Part shown: positions 42,778 to 51,234 of the stretch, piece after piece
Position numbering within the stretch: the stretch's first letter is position 1
Layout: every line of letters begins with the position of its first letter
Source: Bacteroidales bacterium
GTDB lineage: Bacteria; Bacteroidota; Bacteroidia; Bacteroidales; VadinHA17
Direction of reading: 5' to 3'
DNA length: 61,019 nucleotides
Assembly (NCBI GenBank): GCA_003157015.1
Contig: PMIJ01000133.1
Location: 1-61,019, forward strand
Program-made: the position numbers and the translations under genes
Notes under the pieces: model-generated
The model's input: only the letters and a program-made list of their open reading frames with translations
Database searches by the model: none
Told to the model about the DNA's origin: nothing

Positions 42778-43854
42778 ATGACAATCAGGAACTTCGAATC
42801 CGAAGAACGTTCACCCCTGGTAAAAATCGCAGCAATAATAATAATTTTTGCCGGTGTGATCTATGCAAAATCGCTCATTACTCCTTTTTTGCTGGCACTT
42901 TTCATAAGCATCATCTGTGAGCAGCCTGTTTCGTGGCTGGAGAAAAGAAAAATACCCCGGGGGCTTGCACTTGTAATTGTGATACTGGGAATGATTATTC
43001 TTTTTTCCGGGTTTGCCGTTTTGATAGGAGGAACAATATCTTCTTTCTCAGGCAATCTTTCGAAGTATGAGTCTACGCTTACTTCATTAAGCGATTCATT
43101 TGTTAAGTTTCTGAATGATAAAGGGTTGAATATTCATCAGGATCAGTTGTTTAGTTTTATTCAACCTGCAAAGATCCTGGAATTCACAGCGACTGCATTG
43201 AACACATTGGTCAATATGATGGGGAATACTTTTCTGATATTACTGATTGTTTTATTTACTCTCATGGAATTCGGAAGTTTTTCTGTTAAGGCGAAAGCAA
43301 TTCTTATCGGAACGGATGAATCTGTTTCATATATTTCAACTATCCTACAAAATATCCGTCATTACCTTGGTATAAAAACCCTCATATGTTTGTTAACAGG
43401 AGTATTTGTTTTTATTGCATTATTGATAATTGGAGTGGATTATCCTCTCTTATGGGCTTTGATTGCAGCTCTTATGAATTATATTCCCAATATCGGGTCA
43501 ATCATTGCCGCACTTCCGGCAGTTCTCTTTGCCCTGGTACAACTTGGGTTTGGAGGAGCACTATGGACCCTGGGGTCGTTTATGATCGTTAATAATGTTC
43601 TCGGGAATTTTATTGAACCCAGGATAATGGGCAAAGGATTAGGCTTATCGACTCTTGTTGTATTCCTGTCTCTGCTGTTCTGGGGATTTATATTGGGACC
43701 TGTGGGGATGTTTTTATCAGTTCCTTTCACAATGACCATTAAAATCATTCTTGAACATAATGAAAATACAAAATGGCTCTCAATACTTTTAGGAACACCT
43801 GATGAAGCAAAATCTTATCTGCAAAATAATCAGGAACTGATTGAAAAGCATTAA
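42778..43854 (+). CDS. AI-2E family transporter (PerM/YdiK-like)
   Basis: A 358-residue integral membrane protein with about seven to eight transmembrane helices, in the AI-2 exporter (AI-2E) superfamily. Family features are the first helix pair YAKSLITPFLLALFISIICEQP, a large soluble loop of about 90 residues, and the C-terminal block LIAALMNYIPNIGSIIAALPA with GNFIEPRIMGKGLGLSTLVVF. The best-known member, TqsA, affects AI-2 secretion, but many members act in sodium/proton exchange or have no known substrate. The export of AI-2 should not be assumed. Confidence 0.92.
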   Translation: MTIRNFESEERSPLVKIAAIIIIFAGVIYAKSLITPFLLALFISIICEQPVSWLEKRKIPRGLALVIVILGMIILFSGFAVLIGGTISSFSGNLSKYESTLTSLSDSFVKFLNDKGLNIHQDQLFSFIQPAKILEFTATALNTLVNMMGNTFLILLIVLFTLMEFGSFSVKAKAILIGTDESVSYISTILQNIRHYLGIKTLICLLTGVFVFIALLIIGVDYPLLWALIAALMNYIPNIGSIIAALPAVLFALVQLGFGGALWTLGSFMIVNNVLGNFIEPRIMGKGLGLSTLVVFLSLLFWGFILGPVGMFLSVPFTMTIKIILEHNENTKWLSILLGTPDEAKSYLQNNQELIEKH

Positions 43855-43914
43855 AATGCTTATTGAATACTGAAGAAGCGATATGACAGGAAATAAGTTT
43901 TCCGGTTTTTCTCA

Positions 43915-45810
43915 TTAGGTTGGTGGATGAAGGCGTTTATGGAACCACACCCGTACCGAGCGCATTGTCTCAAGCTGGTATGATGATACATGTCGGTGGC
44001 ATGTTGCCCGTTCATCGCTGTTTTCCGGTGCTCCCCAGCGGATTTCTATTCCGTCATTAGGATTATAGGCCATCTCAAATGCATCCCTTCTCCTGAGTAT
44101 CTCACCGACAGTCAGTTTCTGTAATGAACCATCAGACCGTGTATAACTTATTGAAAGCTCTGAAACCTTTTGGTCAAGAATCGATTGAAGCTTTTTCTTT
44201 ATCTGCTCCGGTGACACCTGACCTGAGATATTAAAATCCTGAGGTGTGCGTATAACAAGATCAGGAAAATCGCGCACGGCATCAATAGCGATCAAAAGTC
44301 TCAGATCGCGGTTGGGAGTTGAAAAGTTTTCCCATTGGCCGCCGGCCAGAAAAATTCCTGTAGCGCTTGAAGGCATCGGAATAATTTCCCCCGGATGCGA
44401 TTTAAGATAAACCTCACCATTTGCAACTGAAGTTACACGTACCATCAGCTGTTCATGAAGTGCCTCAATGAGGTCGAGCAAAGCGGTTTCCGGGTCAAGA
44501 GGTTTGGGGTTGATTAACCGTTCCATTATTTGATAAAAAACTTCAGTTTTCATCTTCCTCTGCTGAAGTGAAAAAGGGGCATATCCGGATGAAGCTGTCA
44601 GTGATTTGTTTTGTACCAGCTTTGCAACTCCTTCGTTTAATGTTATGGGACGGAATGCTTTAAATCCGGGTTCTCCTATAACCTCTGAGGTGTTAAACAG
44701 AAAATTCCCTTTCCAAAACCTTTTGATTCCTACTGTCCCATCGGGTTGGGCATCCACAGATAAGAGTAATCCGGGGTGATCTTTGGTTTGTGATATCCAG
44801 CCAACGAGAATGAGAGTATGTCCGTAAGGATCAGCAAAAACGGTACCCGGACGCAAGGCTTTACGTTCAAGGGAAACAGGATAATAATCAGAATTTTCAT
44901 CATCCAGTGCTGTTCGGGCCGTACCTGAATGGACACCATCAATCACTCTTCGTAAAAAGGAATTGAAGGCAAGTACCCGATTGGTTTTAGAACTCAAAGA
45001 TTCATTAGTGATCCATCGACCTGCTTTGGGATTATGTCCTATGTAGCCTCTGTCGCACTCATGATAACCGAAAGGGAGACCTAATTTCCATGCAAAATAA
45101 GCTCTCAGGCAAAAAGGATTATCCGCGCAATCAGGCTGCATAATCACCTCGTTTTTTCCTTTGGCATCATCTTCTCCCTGAGAAAGGTAGTTGTAAAGAA
45201 AATTCTGATTCTTATTTTGAGTCACTTCATGAAGAGCTGACCAGGAAGAGTGCTCGTCAGAATCATGAAATAAAGCGTTTATCCAGGCAGAATATATTGC
45301 TTCCATACTGCTGTCCCATCCATGCCGGGTCTTCCATATCATGCCAGTTGGAGGTGCTGTTTCTCCTGTTGATATTTTAAACTCCTGAGAGAGTATAATT
45401 TTTTTATCTTCAATTAAAGTGGCCCTATATTTGCCCTCAGTGCTTCCGGCAAAATCATCAATTCGCCAATAAGGCAATTCTTCCACGGTTTTATTTTTCA
45501 GCGATTCCAGGTTTCCAGATGGGCCGCTGACTAAAACCTGTGCTTTCCTTAAATTTTCATCTCCGGTCGTCAGAATGCGGAATGCCTGGCCCGGTGATGG
45601 ATTTTCAGGTAAAACCAGCATTGCACTTACAGTGGGGTATTCAACAGATGTCACAATCTCTTTTCCCGAACCTTGTGATCCGGAAGAAACCATGGCGGTT
45701 TTTAAAGAAAGGTGATCATTTGAGGATTTGCAATTGAACATAATCGGAATAAACATCCAGAGGATGAGAGAACTAATTTTGAAACCTGTCATGGTTTTCA
45801 AGAGCGGCAT
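43915..45810 (-). CDS. Large lipoprotein, possible papain/transglutaminase-like hydrolase
   Basis: A protein of about 631 residues with an N-terminal hydrophobic signal (KISSLILWMFIPIMFNC, likely lipidated Cys). After a beta-rich N-terminal part of about 130 residues lies a core with DCADNPFCLRAYFAWKLGLP, then DPYGHTLILVGWI and LSVDAQPDG. The spaced Cys, His and Asp are arranged as in transglutaminase or NlpC/P60-type thiol hydrolases. I inferred this from the order of residues, not from a firm family match. I do not recognise the family. Starts at 45810 and 45792 (ATG) are both possible. Neighbouring genes give no functional link. Confidence 0.7.
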   Translation of the reverse strand: MPLLKTMTGFKISSLILWMFIPIMFNCKSSNDHLSLKTAMVSSGSQGSGKEIVTSVEYPTVSAMLVLPENPSPGQAFRILTTGDENLRKAQVLVSGPSGNLESLKNKTVEELPYWRIDDFAGSTEGKYRATLIEDKKIILSQEFKISTGETAPPTGMIWKTRHGWDSSMEAIYSAWINALFHDSDEHSSWSALHEVTQNKNQNFLYNYLSQGEDDAKGKNEVIMQPDCADNPFCLRAYFAWKLGLPFGYHECDRGYIGHNPKAGRWITNESLSSKTNRVLAFNSFLRRVIDGVHSGTARTALDDENSDYYPVSLERKALRPGTVFADPYGHTLILVGWISQTKDHPGLLLSVDAQPDGTVGIKRFWKGNFLFNTSEVIGEPGFKAFRPITLNEGVAKLVQNKSLTASSGYAPFSLQQRKMKTEVFYQIMERLINPKPLDPETALLDLIEALHEQLMVRVTSVANGEVYLKSHPGEIIPMPSSATGIFLAGGQWENFSTPNRDLRLLIAIDAVRDFPDLVIRTPQDFNISGQVSPEQIKKKLQSILDQKVSELSISYTRSDGSLQKLTVGEILRRRDAFEMAYNPNDGIEIRWGAPENSDERATCHRHVSSYQLETMRSVRVWFHKRLHPPT

Positions 45811-45867
45811 TTTTGATTTAAAGATAACCGAAATCCAGGGACAACATTGCATTTCAATTCAGGATTA

Positions 45868-45893
45868 TTGCATGCAGCAATAATGTAAATTTG
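45868..45893 (+). promoter_or_regulatory. Candidate promoter of the NAD(P)-binding protein gene
   Basis: TAAATTTG at 45886-45893 matches TAnnTTTG exactly, with TTG at 45868-45870 and 15 bases between. It ends 20 bases before the ATG at 45914. Confidence 0.5.
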
Positions 45894-45913
45894 TAAATAA
45901 ATAAAATTAACAG

Positions 45914-46561
45914 ATGAAAGCAATTATAATAGGAGCAACTGGACTGGTTGGGAATTTGATTTTAAAGGAAGCACTGGCGGATAATGATTTTTCAGAAGTG
46001 AGGATTTTTGTGCGTAAACCAACCGGAATAATCAATCCCAAACTAAAAGAAATCGTGAGTCCCATGAAAGATATTGCTGCTTTAAGTTCTGAAATTCAAG
46101 GGGATGTGCTTTTTAATGCCCTGGGAACAACAATTAAAAAAGCCGGCAGTCATATAGAGCAACAACGTATAGATAGGGATTTACCCATTTGTTTTGCCAA
46201 AATTGCTTCTGAAAACGGAGTTAAACTTATGCTGAATATTTCAAGTGCCGGTGCTAATATGGAAGGAGGATTTTATTTGAAGACAAAAGCAGAGATGGAA
46301 ATTGGTACGGAGAGATTCTTTCCAAAAAAAACATTTCATTTTCGTCCCGGATTTCTGGCAGGGAAGAGGAAAGAATTTAGATTCGCTGAGAAAATTGCCT
46401 CTCTTTTGATGAAAGTTATAGATCCGCTTTTAACAGGTTCTTTCAGTAAATATAAAAGCATGCCGGTTGAGAAACTTTCAAAAGCTATGATCAGCTTAAG
46501 TAAAAATCCTGCTGGAAAGCCGGCTGTTCTTCATTTTACTGAAATAATGCAATGTATATGA
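45914..46561 (+). CDS. NAD(P)-binding oxidoreductase-like protein (HTATIP2/TIP30-type)
   Basis: A 215-residue Rossmann-fold protein. The nucleotide-binding loop IIIGATGLVGNLILKEAL near residues 4-21 has the GxxGxxG form of atypical short-chain dehydrogenases. VLFNALGTTIKKAG and MLNISSAGANMEGGFYLKTKAEMEI follow, where the usual YxxxK is read as YLKTK in this branch. Such proteins are related to the human HTATIP2/TIP30 family. Reaction and substrate are unknown. The gene has a promoter-like element upstream and converges on the SiaC gene. Confidence 0.87.
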   Translation: MKAIIIGATGLVGNLILKEALADNDFSEVRIFVRKPTGIINPKLKEIVSPMKDIAALSSEIQGDVLFNALGTTIKKAGSHIEQQRIDRDLPICFAKIASENGVKLMLNISSAGANMEGGFYLKTKAEMEIGTERFFPKKTFHFRPGFLAGKRKEFRFAEKIASLLMKVIDPLLTGSFSKYKSMPVEKLSKAMISLSKNPAGKPAVLHFTEIMQCI

Positions 46562-46668
46562 CAGCAAGTATTCTGTAACCTGTTACAAAAAAAGCATACT
46601 TTATCTACCTGCCGGACACCAGGATCATCTTCGGGTTATGAAAAACTAAAAAGTATTTTGGCCCGGAC

Positions 46669-47064
46669 TCATTCCTCATCGGATTCAGAAATTATAATCA
46701 TATTAATTGGGATATTGAGAACTGAGGATATGTTTTCTCCCTGCGCCAGGATATCCTCATCATCTTCTTCATAGTACCAGTTGATAATAAATTCTTTATC
46801 CTTCAGTCTGACTTCTGAGATTTTCCTGAGCAGAGAAATGAGGATCTTTGAATTGATGCTGTTAAAATACTCAAAGTATATTTCTACCCGTGTTATTTTG
46901 GCCGGATTACAAATATATTCATTAATCCATCTCTCTATCTGTTTATAGAATTCGGCAGCATTTTTATTCATTGATCTTCCCTTTATTATTATTACTCCAT
47001 CAGGATCAAGAATAACCTCAGGAGTACTTTGAGTTGCTGCAATATTTTTCGCTGTTAACAACAT
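46669..47064 (-). CDS. siaC: SiaC family regulatory phosphoprotein (DUF1987)
   Basis: A 131-residue cytosolic protein matching DUF1987/SiaC. Key features are TQSTPEVILDPDGVIIIKGRSMNKNA (the conserved STPEV start), FYKQIERWINEY and VEIYFEYFNSINSKILISLLR. In Pseudomonas aeruginosa SiaC is phosphorylated by SiaB and dephosphorylated by SiaA, and unphosphorylated SiaC activates the diguanylate cyclase SiaD. The phosphorylated residue sits in the conserved FNSxNSK-type segment, where this protein has several serines. No siaA, siaB or siaD gene is adjacent, so it is an orphan here. Confidence 0.85.
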   Translation of the reverse strand: MLLTAKNIAATQSTPEVILDPDGVIIIKGRSMNKNAAEFYKQIERWINEYICNPAKITRVEIYFEYFNSINSKILISLLRKISEVRLKDKEFIINWYYEEDDEDILAQGENISSVLNIPINMIIISESDEE

Positions 47065-47427
47065 GAATGTGATAACAAGTTATAATAATTAATATTTAAA
47101 ATTTTAAAAAATTCCCTTGCCCTCAGGGTAGTTGAAAAAACAAATTCATATTCGATTTTAAAATACCATTTGAGCTCCCGGTAGCTTTATACGGACTTAA
47201 TTAGAAAAAGATATGTTTATTACTGTTGCATTTGATCAATGCAGATGTACCCGGGATCAATTAGGTATTAAGAGTGATTAAAAGAATTATCGGGATGGAA
47301 CAGCGCATTGACTGCACTGGAACCTATAGTCTGAAGTACTCAGGAGCTGTACAAGAGCAAGCATTATTATTCTATGAAGGGTTTGACTTTTTAATCACCC
47401 GCTACCAATGTATTCTTATACTATCAA
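47065..47427. other. Intergenic stretch without a supportable gene
   Basis: About 360 bases upstream of siaC. A frame at 47274-47585 is open on the plus strand, but it overlaps a better-supported lipoprotein gene on the other strand and shows no family features. I see no RNA gene, promoter match or clear hairpin here. Confidence 0.4.
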
Positions 47428-47610
47428 TCAGTGATATCCATTGTAATTCCTGTCTCCCTGATCTCTCGATTCCTGTTGGTGACTGTGATGTCTGTCCCTC
47501 TGACCTCTGTTTCCCTGATCTCCGTATCCGTTCTGACTCAGCGGGTAACATGAATAAAATACAGTTGACAATACTATCAATATGAAGAAAAGTCTAAGTT
47601 TTTTTTTCAT
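47428..47610 (-). CDS. Very small low-complexity lipoprotein
   Basis: A 60-residue predicted lipoprotein. Residues 1-21 (MKKKLRLFFILIVLSTVFYS then C) make a strong signal peptide with Cys at 21. The mature part is only about 40 residues and is dominated by Gln, Gly, Asn, Asp, Arg and His, with a repeated QGNRGQRD/QESRDQGDR pattern. Short lipoproteins with such hydrophilic tails are common in Bacteroidota. No function is known. The strength of the signal sequence is the main reason to consider it real. Confidence 0.6.
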   Translation of the reverse strand: MKKKLRLFFILIVLSTVFYSCYPLSQNGYGDQGNRGQRDRHHSHQQESRDQGDRNYNGYH

Positions 47611-48079
47611 TGCAGTAAATTTTAATTAGTGATGTTACCTTTTCCAATTGTCGCATTTAACCAATACTGAATTGAGTTTTCATTGGTTGAATGCCTGACA
47701 AAGGTAGATACGCTATCTCCGGTTATCGTTACACAATTGAAGAAATATGTTGTATCATTCACACATATTTATGTGGAAACTAATGATTTAATTAAGCTTC
47801 CTTGTAATAGTGTTATCTATAACAATAAGGCTAAAAAACGATCAGTATTTTAACTTCGGTTTTTAGGTGATTAAATTGATGCAACTAAAAACGGGCATTG
47901 ACACATATAATTCCTGGTTTTGACTTTACGGCAATTACAAAATAACATTCAGCAAAATATTTATAAAGGCAATAAAAGGAATTTAATCTGATCAATTTAT
48001 TTCGACCTGAGATATTGTACCGCCCGGGTCAGATCCATGCCCAGCTCCCTGACATATTATTTTAAACCTGTCCGGGGTG
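47611..48079. other. Intergenic stretch with a gene relic at its right end
   Basis: About 470 bases between the small lipoprotein gene and the DUF4249 gene. An imperfect inverted repeat (CTAAAAAACG with CGGTTTTTAG) lies at about 47832-47868 with no T-run beyond it. The last part contains a relic of an oxidoreductase 3' end, listed separately. I see no other gene. Confidence 0.4.
47997..48056 (-). pseudogene. Relic of the 3' end of an old-yellow-enzyme gene
   Basis: Read on the minus strand, 19 codons followed by a stop give YVRELGMDLTRAVQYLRSK. This aligns with the C-terminus of the intact old yellow enzyme gene at 49261 (AAKELGVEIAWPVQYHRAK), with 8 identities and several conservative changes. 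By my hand alignment the DNA of the two agrees at about 32 of 45 bases. An in-frame stop directly upstream leaves only this fragment. It lies on the far side of the DUF4249 gene from the intact copy, in the same orientation. Confidence 0.5.
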
Positions 48080-49213
48080 TTATTTACCCTCTTTCCAGAA
48101 ATCAGGTTTTATATTTGTACCTCTGGTTGTACAATCATAACAACCCTTGATACGTGTAGTTACCTGGTAGACTGGCGGGGGAACTTGATGGTCTATAATT
48201 ATCCAAACATATGTATTCAGACTTTGAATTGGGGCATTATCAAAAACAGTATCATTTAGGCAATCTCTTTCTGTATATTGTGTAAAGATTCCTGCAAAAT
48301 TTTCTTTTATGAAAAGCCTTTTAGAAGTGTTTGCTGAAACGCTGAAATAACCGAATACCTTTTCATTTGGATCATCCACACAATAAACATTGCTGGGAAC
48401 GGATGATGGAATTATATCATAAAGACCTCCTACCTGTTCTGTAATACTTTGTAATTTCTCCCAATAGAGATATTCATCTTCATTAAGAGAATATTGTTTT
48501 ACTAAAATGCTGTACCCCACTCTCAGTCTGTCTGTTAAATTCGAAATGAACTTCAATGGATAGCGATCGATCCTATCTTCTCCCAGTAGGGATGTGTTTT
48601 TAATATTTATAATATCTGAATTGCTGGATGTCCAGCACGTCTTGTTTGGCACTGTAAAAGGAAGAATGAATTCCCATGTTTCAGAATACTCCCATCTGTA
48701 AAATTTATTTTGATTTGTAGCATCGTGAGTATTTAAGTAAACCTGAGCACCCTCCTGAGTTTTGATACCATTAACTTCACTAATAGTAACTTTTTCATAA
48801 TAAATGCTGTCTATCAGTGGAACAGGTTTCAACTCCATGGGGATTGATTCGTAATTAAGATTGTTGTTAGCAGCATTTGTCTTGATATGCAAAGTATAAA
48901 ATCGGCCAACTGCACCCTGAAATATACTGGGGTCTGTAATGTAGGTTCCCGGAGATGTCTCCATGAAATCGAATATATTACCAAGATCATCGGAGATTGT
49001 GACAGTGCATCCCTTTACAGGATTTGAAACGCTTCTCGTTCCAAGTGAAAGAGATTTTGACAGTTTAATAATATTTGTATCAGGCTGGTCAGTAATTAAA
49101 CCTTCAACAACAAGTAATTCTTTATCCTCATTTACCTTTGGAATAAATTGTGTGACACAACTGCTCAGAAGAAGCAAAAATGAAATCAGTATTATTTTCT
49201 GTGTTGTAATCAT
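48080..49213 (-). CDS. DUF4249 lipoprotein
   Basis: A 377-residue outer-membrane-type lipoprotein of the Bacteroidota family DUF4249. The signal peptide ends in lipobox LSSC at residue 19. The start region ELLVVEGLITDQPDTNIIKLSKS and CTVTISDDLGN are typical of the family, as are a beta-rich body and a C-terminal GCYDCTTRGTNIKPDFW. DUF4249 genes usually sit next to a TonB-dependent receptor of the carboxypeptidase-regulatory type and may assist import. Here the receptor is absent. The gene is flanked by an intact old yellow enzyme gene upstream and a relic of a similar 3' end downstream. Confidence 0.88.
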   Translation of the reverse strand: MITTQKIILISFLLLLSSCVTQFIPKVNEDKELLVVEGLITDQPDTNIIKLSKSLSLGTRSVSNPVKGCTVTISDDLGNIFDFMETSPGTYITDPSIFQGAVGRFYTLHIKTNAANNNLNYESIPMELKPVPLIDSIYYEKVTISEVNGIKTQEGAQVYLNTHDATNQNKFYRWEYSETWEFILPFTVPNKTCWTSSNSDIINIKNTSLLGEDRIDRYPLKFISNLTDRLRVGYSILVKQYSLNEDEYLYWEKLQSITEQVGGLYDIIPSSVPSNVYCVDDPNEKVFGYFSVSANTSKRLFIKENFAGIFTQYTERDCLNDTVFDNAPIQSLNTYVWIIIDHQVPPPVYQVTTRIKGCYDCTTRGTNIKPDFWKEGK

Positions 49214-49260
49214 AATAAAATAATTTTCCTTTATTTTATTAATAATAAATCACAACGGTT

Positions 49261-50319
49261 TTATTTAGCCCTGTGATATTGTACTGGCCATGCTATTTCC
49301 ACTCCCAGTTCCTTTGCTGCATGCAACGGGAAATAAGGGTTTCTCAGCAACTCCCTGGCCAAAAACACCAGATCGGCTTTTTCTTCCTGAAGTATTGATT
49401 CTGCCTGCCCCGCAGTGGTTATAAATCCTACGGCTCCCGTCAATATTCCTGTTTTTCTCACTGCTTCGGAGAAAGGAACCTGGTAACCCGGCCCTGCAGG
49501 TATTTTTGCATTATACACATTGCCTCCTGAAGAGCAATCTATAAGATCAACGCCTTTATCTTTTAATATATAAGCCAGTTTTACACTTTCTTCCAGAGTC
49601 CATCCTCCTTTTGTCCAGTCAGTTGCAGAAATCCTGACAAAAAGCGGATTTTCATCGGGCCATACCGATTTAACTGCATCGATAACCTCCCGTAAGAGAC
49701 GGCAACGGTTCTCAAAAGAACCTCCGTATTCATCGGGACGATGATTGCTAAGCGGAGAGAGAAATTCATGCAGAAGATACCCATGGGCGCTATGAATTTC
49801 AACCACTTTAAATCCGGCTGAGAGTGCACGTTCTGCAGCTGTTTTAAAATCGGAAATTATCTTCGCGATACCTTCTATGTTCAATGCTTCAGACGCTATG
49901 TCACCGTTTCTAAAAGGGATATTGCTTGCGGAGACAGTTTTCCATCCGCCCTGTTTTTCATCGAGTTGTGTGCCTCCTTCATGCGGAACAGAACAGGAAG
50001 CTTTTCTACCTGCATGAGCAAGCTGTATTCCTGCAACAGCATCATGTAAATGAATAAAGTTGACAATACTTTTTAACCCGTTGATATGCGCATCTTTCCA
50101 GAGGCCAAGGTCACCAGGAGTGATTCGTCCCTCCGGTGACACCGCTGTAGCTTCTGTAAATATGAGTCCTGTACCACCAACTGCCCTACTTCCGAGATGT
50201 ACCAGATGCCAATCGTTTGAAAATCCGTCTATTGACGAATATTGGCACATTGGCGACATTACTATCCTGTTTTTTAGGGTGATACTCTTTATGTTCAAAG
50301 TTGAAAACAGTCGCGACAT
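49261..50319 (-). CDS. Old yellow enzyme family NADH:flavin oxidoreductase (YqjM-like)
   Basis: A 352-residue FMN-dependent oxidoreductase with a TIM barrel. It resembles the YqjM/xenobiotic-reductase branch: KNRIVMSPMCQYSSIDGFSNDWH near the N-terminus (the Cys binds near FMN), HLGSRAVGGTGLIFTEATAVS, GIQLAHAGRKAS, EIHSAHGYLLHEFLSPLSNHR and a C-terminal ELLRNPYFPLHAAKELG. The enzyme reduces activated C=C bonds with NAD(P)H; the physiological substrate is unknown. I chose the ATG at 50319; the frame extends 12 codons upstream. It follows the PIG-L gene by 63 bases in the same direction and may be cotranscribed. Confidence 0.93.
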   Translation of the reverse strand: MSRLFSTLNIKSITLKNRIVMSPMCQYSSIDGFSNDWHLVHLGSRAVGGTGLIFTEATAVSPEGRITPGDLGLWKDAHINGLKSIVNFIHLHDAVAGIQLAHAGRKASCSVPHEGGTQLDEKQGGWKTVSASNIPFRNGDIASEALNIEGIAKIISDFKTAAERALSAGFKVVEIHSAHGYLLHEFLSPLSNHRPDEYGGSFENRCRLLREVIDAVKSVWPDENPLFVRISATDWTKGGWTLEESVKLAYILKDKGVDLIDCSSGGNVYNAKIPAGPGYQVPFSEAVRKTGILTGAVGFITTAGQAESILQEEKADLVFLARELLRNPYFPLHAAKELGVEIAWPVQYHRAK

Positions 50320-50382
50320 AATTATGAAATTAAATTTTATATAATCTACTCCCAAAGTTCCAAATCTGACCCTGCCAGACTT

Positions 50383-51192
50383 TCAAAACAAACCCGGCCT
50401 TGACAGTGCATGAATTATGAATGCTTCGGCCAGTTTACAGCCGCTTTCAAGACCGCGGAATTTTGATACCTGTTCCTGGAGAGGATAAAACTTTTCAGGC
50501 GATTGTGAAGCATGTGCAAAACAAGCTTTCTGTTTACGTGATTCCAGATCAGTAATATCGATATAACAATTAGGTGAAAACATCATTGTATCTTCACCAT
50601 TGGATACCTCATAATAATATAAGACCGGCTTGCCGGGGAAATTTGATTCCCTTAATTTCAGCCATGCATTATAAACCAGTGTCGATATAGCTCTATGGTC
50701 AGGATGGTTGTCTACTGGCCATTGAGTGAAGATAATATCCGGCTGCTCTTCAGCCAGGATCTCGTAGACCTCTTTATAACGAGAGGCGTCCACAATGGAC
50801 TGTCCATCAATCTGGGTCAAGAAAACCGACCGTGCTTTAAGTATCTCACAGGCATGAATTGCTTCAGAGGTTCTGATCTTACCAGCTTCCTTGGCTGATT
50901 TCCCATTAATTCCGGCCTCACCCCTGTTAAGATAGAGCAATACCCCTTCATGGCCTATGTCAGTATACCTGGCGATCGTGCCTCCGCAACCATATTCCGG
51001 ATCTCCGGGATGCCCGCCGGTAACTACAATCTTAAGTTTTTTGTTGAGTGTTTTCCCGGTGATATTTTGCTTAGAGTGTCCTGTCATGACTCTTCCGCCG
51101 GTCACCCCCATTACTGCGATCCCACCTATTGTTTTGTTAATGAAATCCCTTCTTGACCGTGTTTTCACAATACTTGTTTTTTCACCGACCAA
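50383..51192 (-). CDS. PIG-L family deacetylase with Tat-like signal
   Basis: A 269-residue predicted zinc-dependent N-acetylglucosamine-type deacetylase. The N-terminus has a twin-arginine motif (SRRDFINKTIGG) before a weak hydrophobic stretch, so Tat export is likely. The LmbE/PIG-L signature reads TGGHPGDPEYGCGGT near residues 58-72, with PGD in place of the common PDD, followed by KIRTSEAIHACEIL and the HPDHR motif in DNHPDHRAISTLVYNAW. Substrate may be a sugar or glycolipid. It lies between an upstream SGNH hydrolase (gap 42 bases) and the downstream old yellow enzyme, probably one operon. Confidence 0.92.
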   Translation of the reverse strand: MVGEKTSIVKTRSRRDFINKTIGGIAVMGVTGGRVMTGHSKQNITGKTLNKKLKIVVTGGHPGDPEYGCGGTIARYTDIGHEGVLLYLNRGEAGINGKSAKEAGKIRTSEAIHACEILKARSVFLTQIDGQSIVDASRYKEVYEILAEEQPDIIFTQWPVDNHPDHRAISTLVYNAWLKLRESNFPGKPVLYYYEVSNGEDTMMFSPNCYIDITDLESRKQKACFAHASQSPEKFYPLQEQVSKFRGLESGCKLAEAFIIHALSRPGLF

Positions 51193-51234
51193 TCCTAAAA
51201 AAATATTTTATTCCGGTTTAATGTCATCGTTAGT

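Noticed and set aside
46574..46587. TGTAACCTGTTACA palindrome between convergent genes
   Set aside because: The loop would be only 2 bases, it is far from any promoter, and one short palindrome in this space is expected by chance.
47274..47585. 103-codon plus-strand frame
   Set aside because: Cysteine- and proline-rich only because it is antisense to the low-complexity lipoprotein gene, which has a clear signal peptide.
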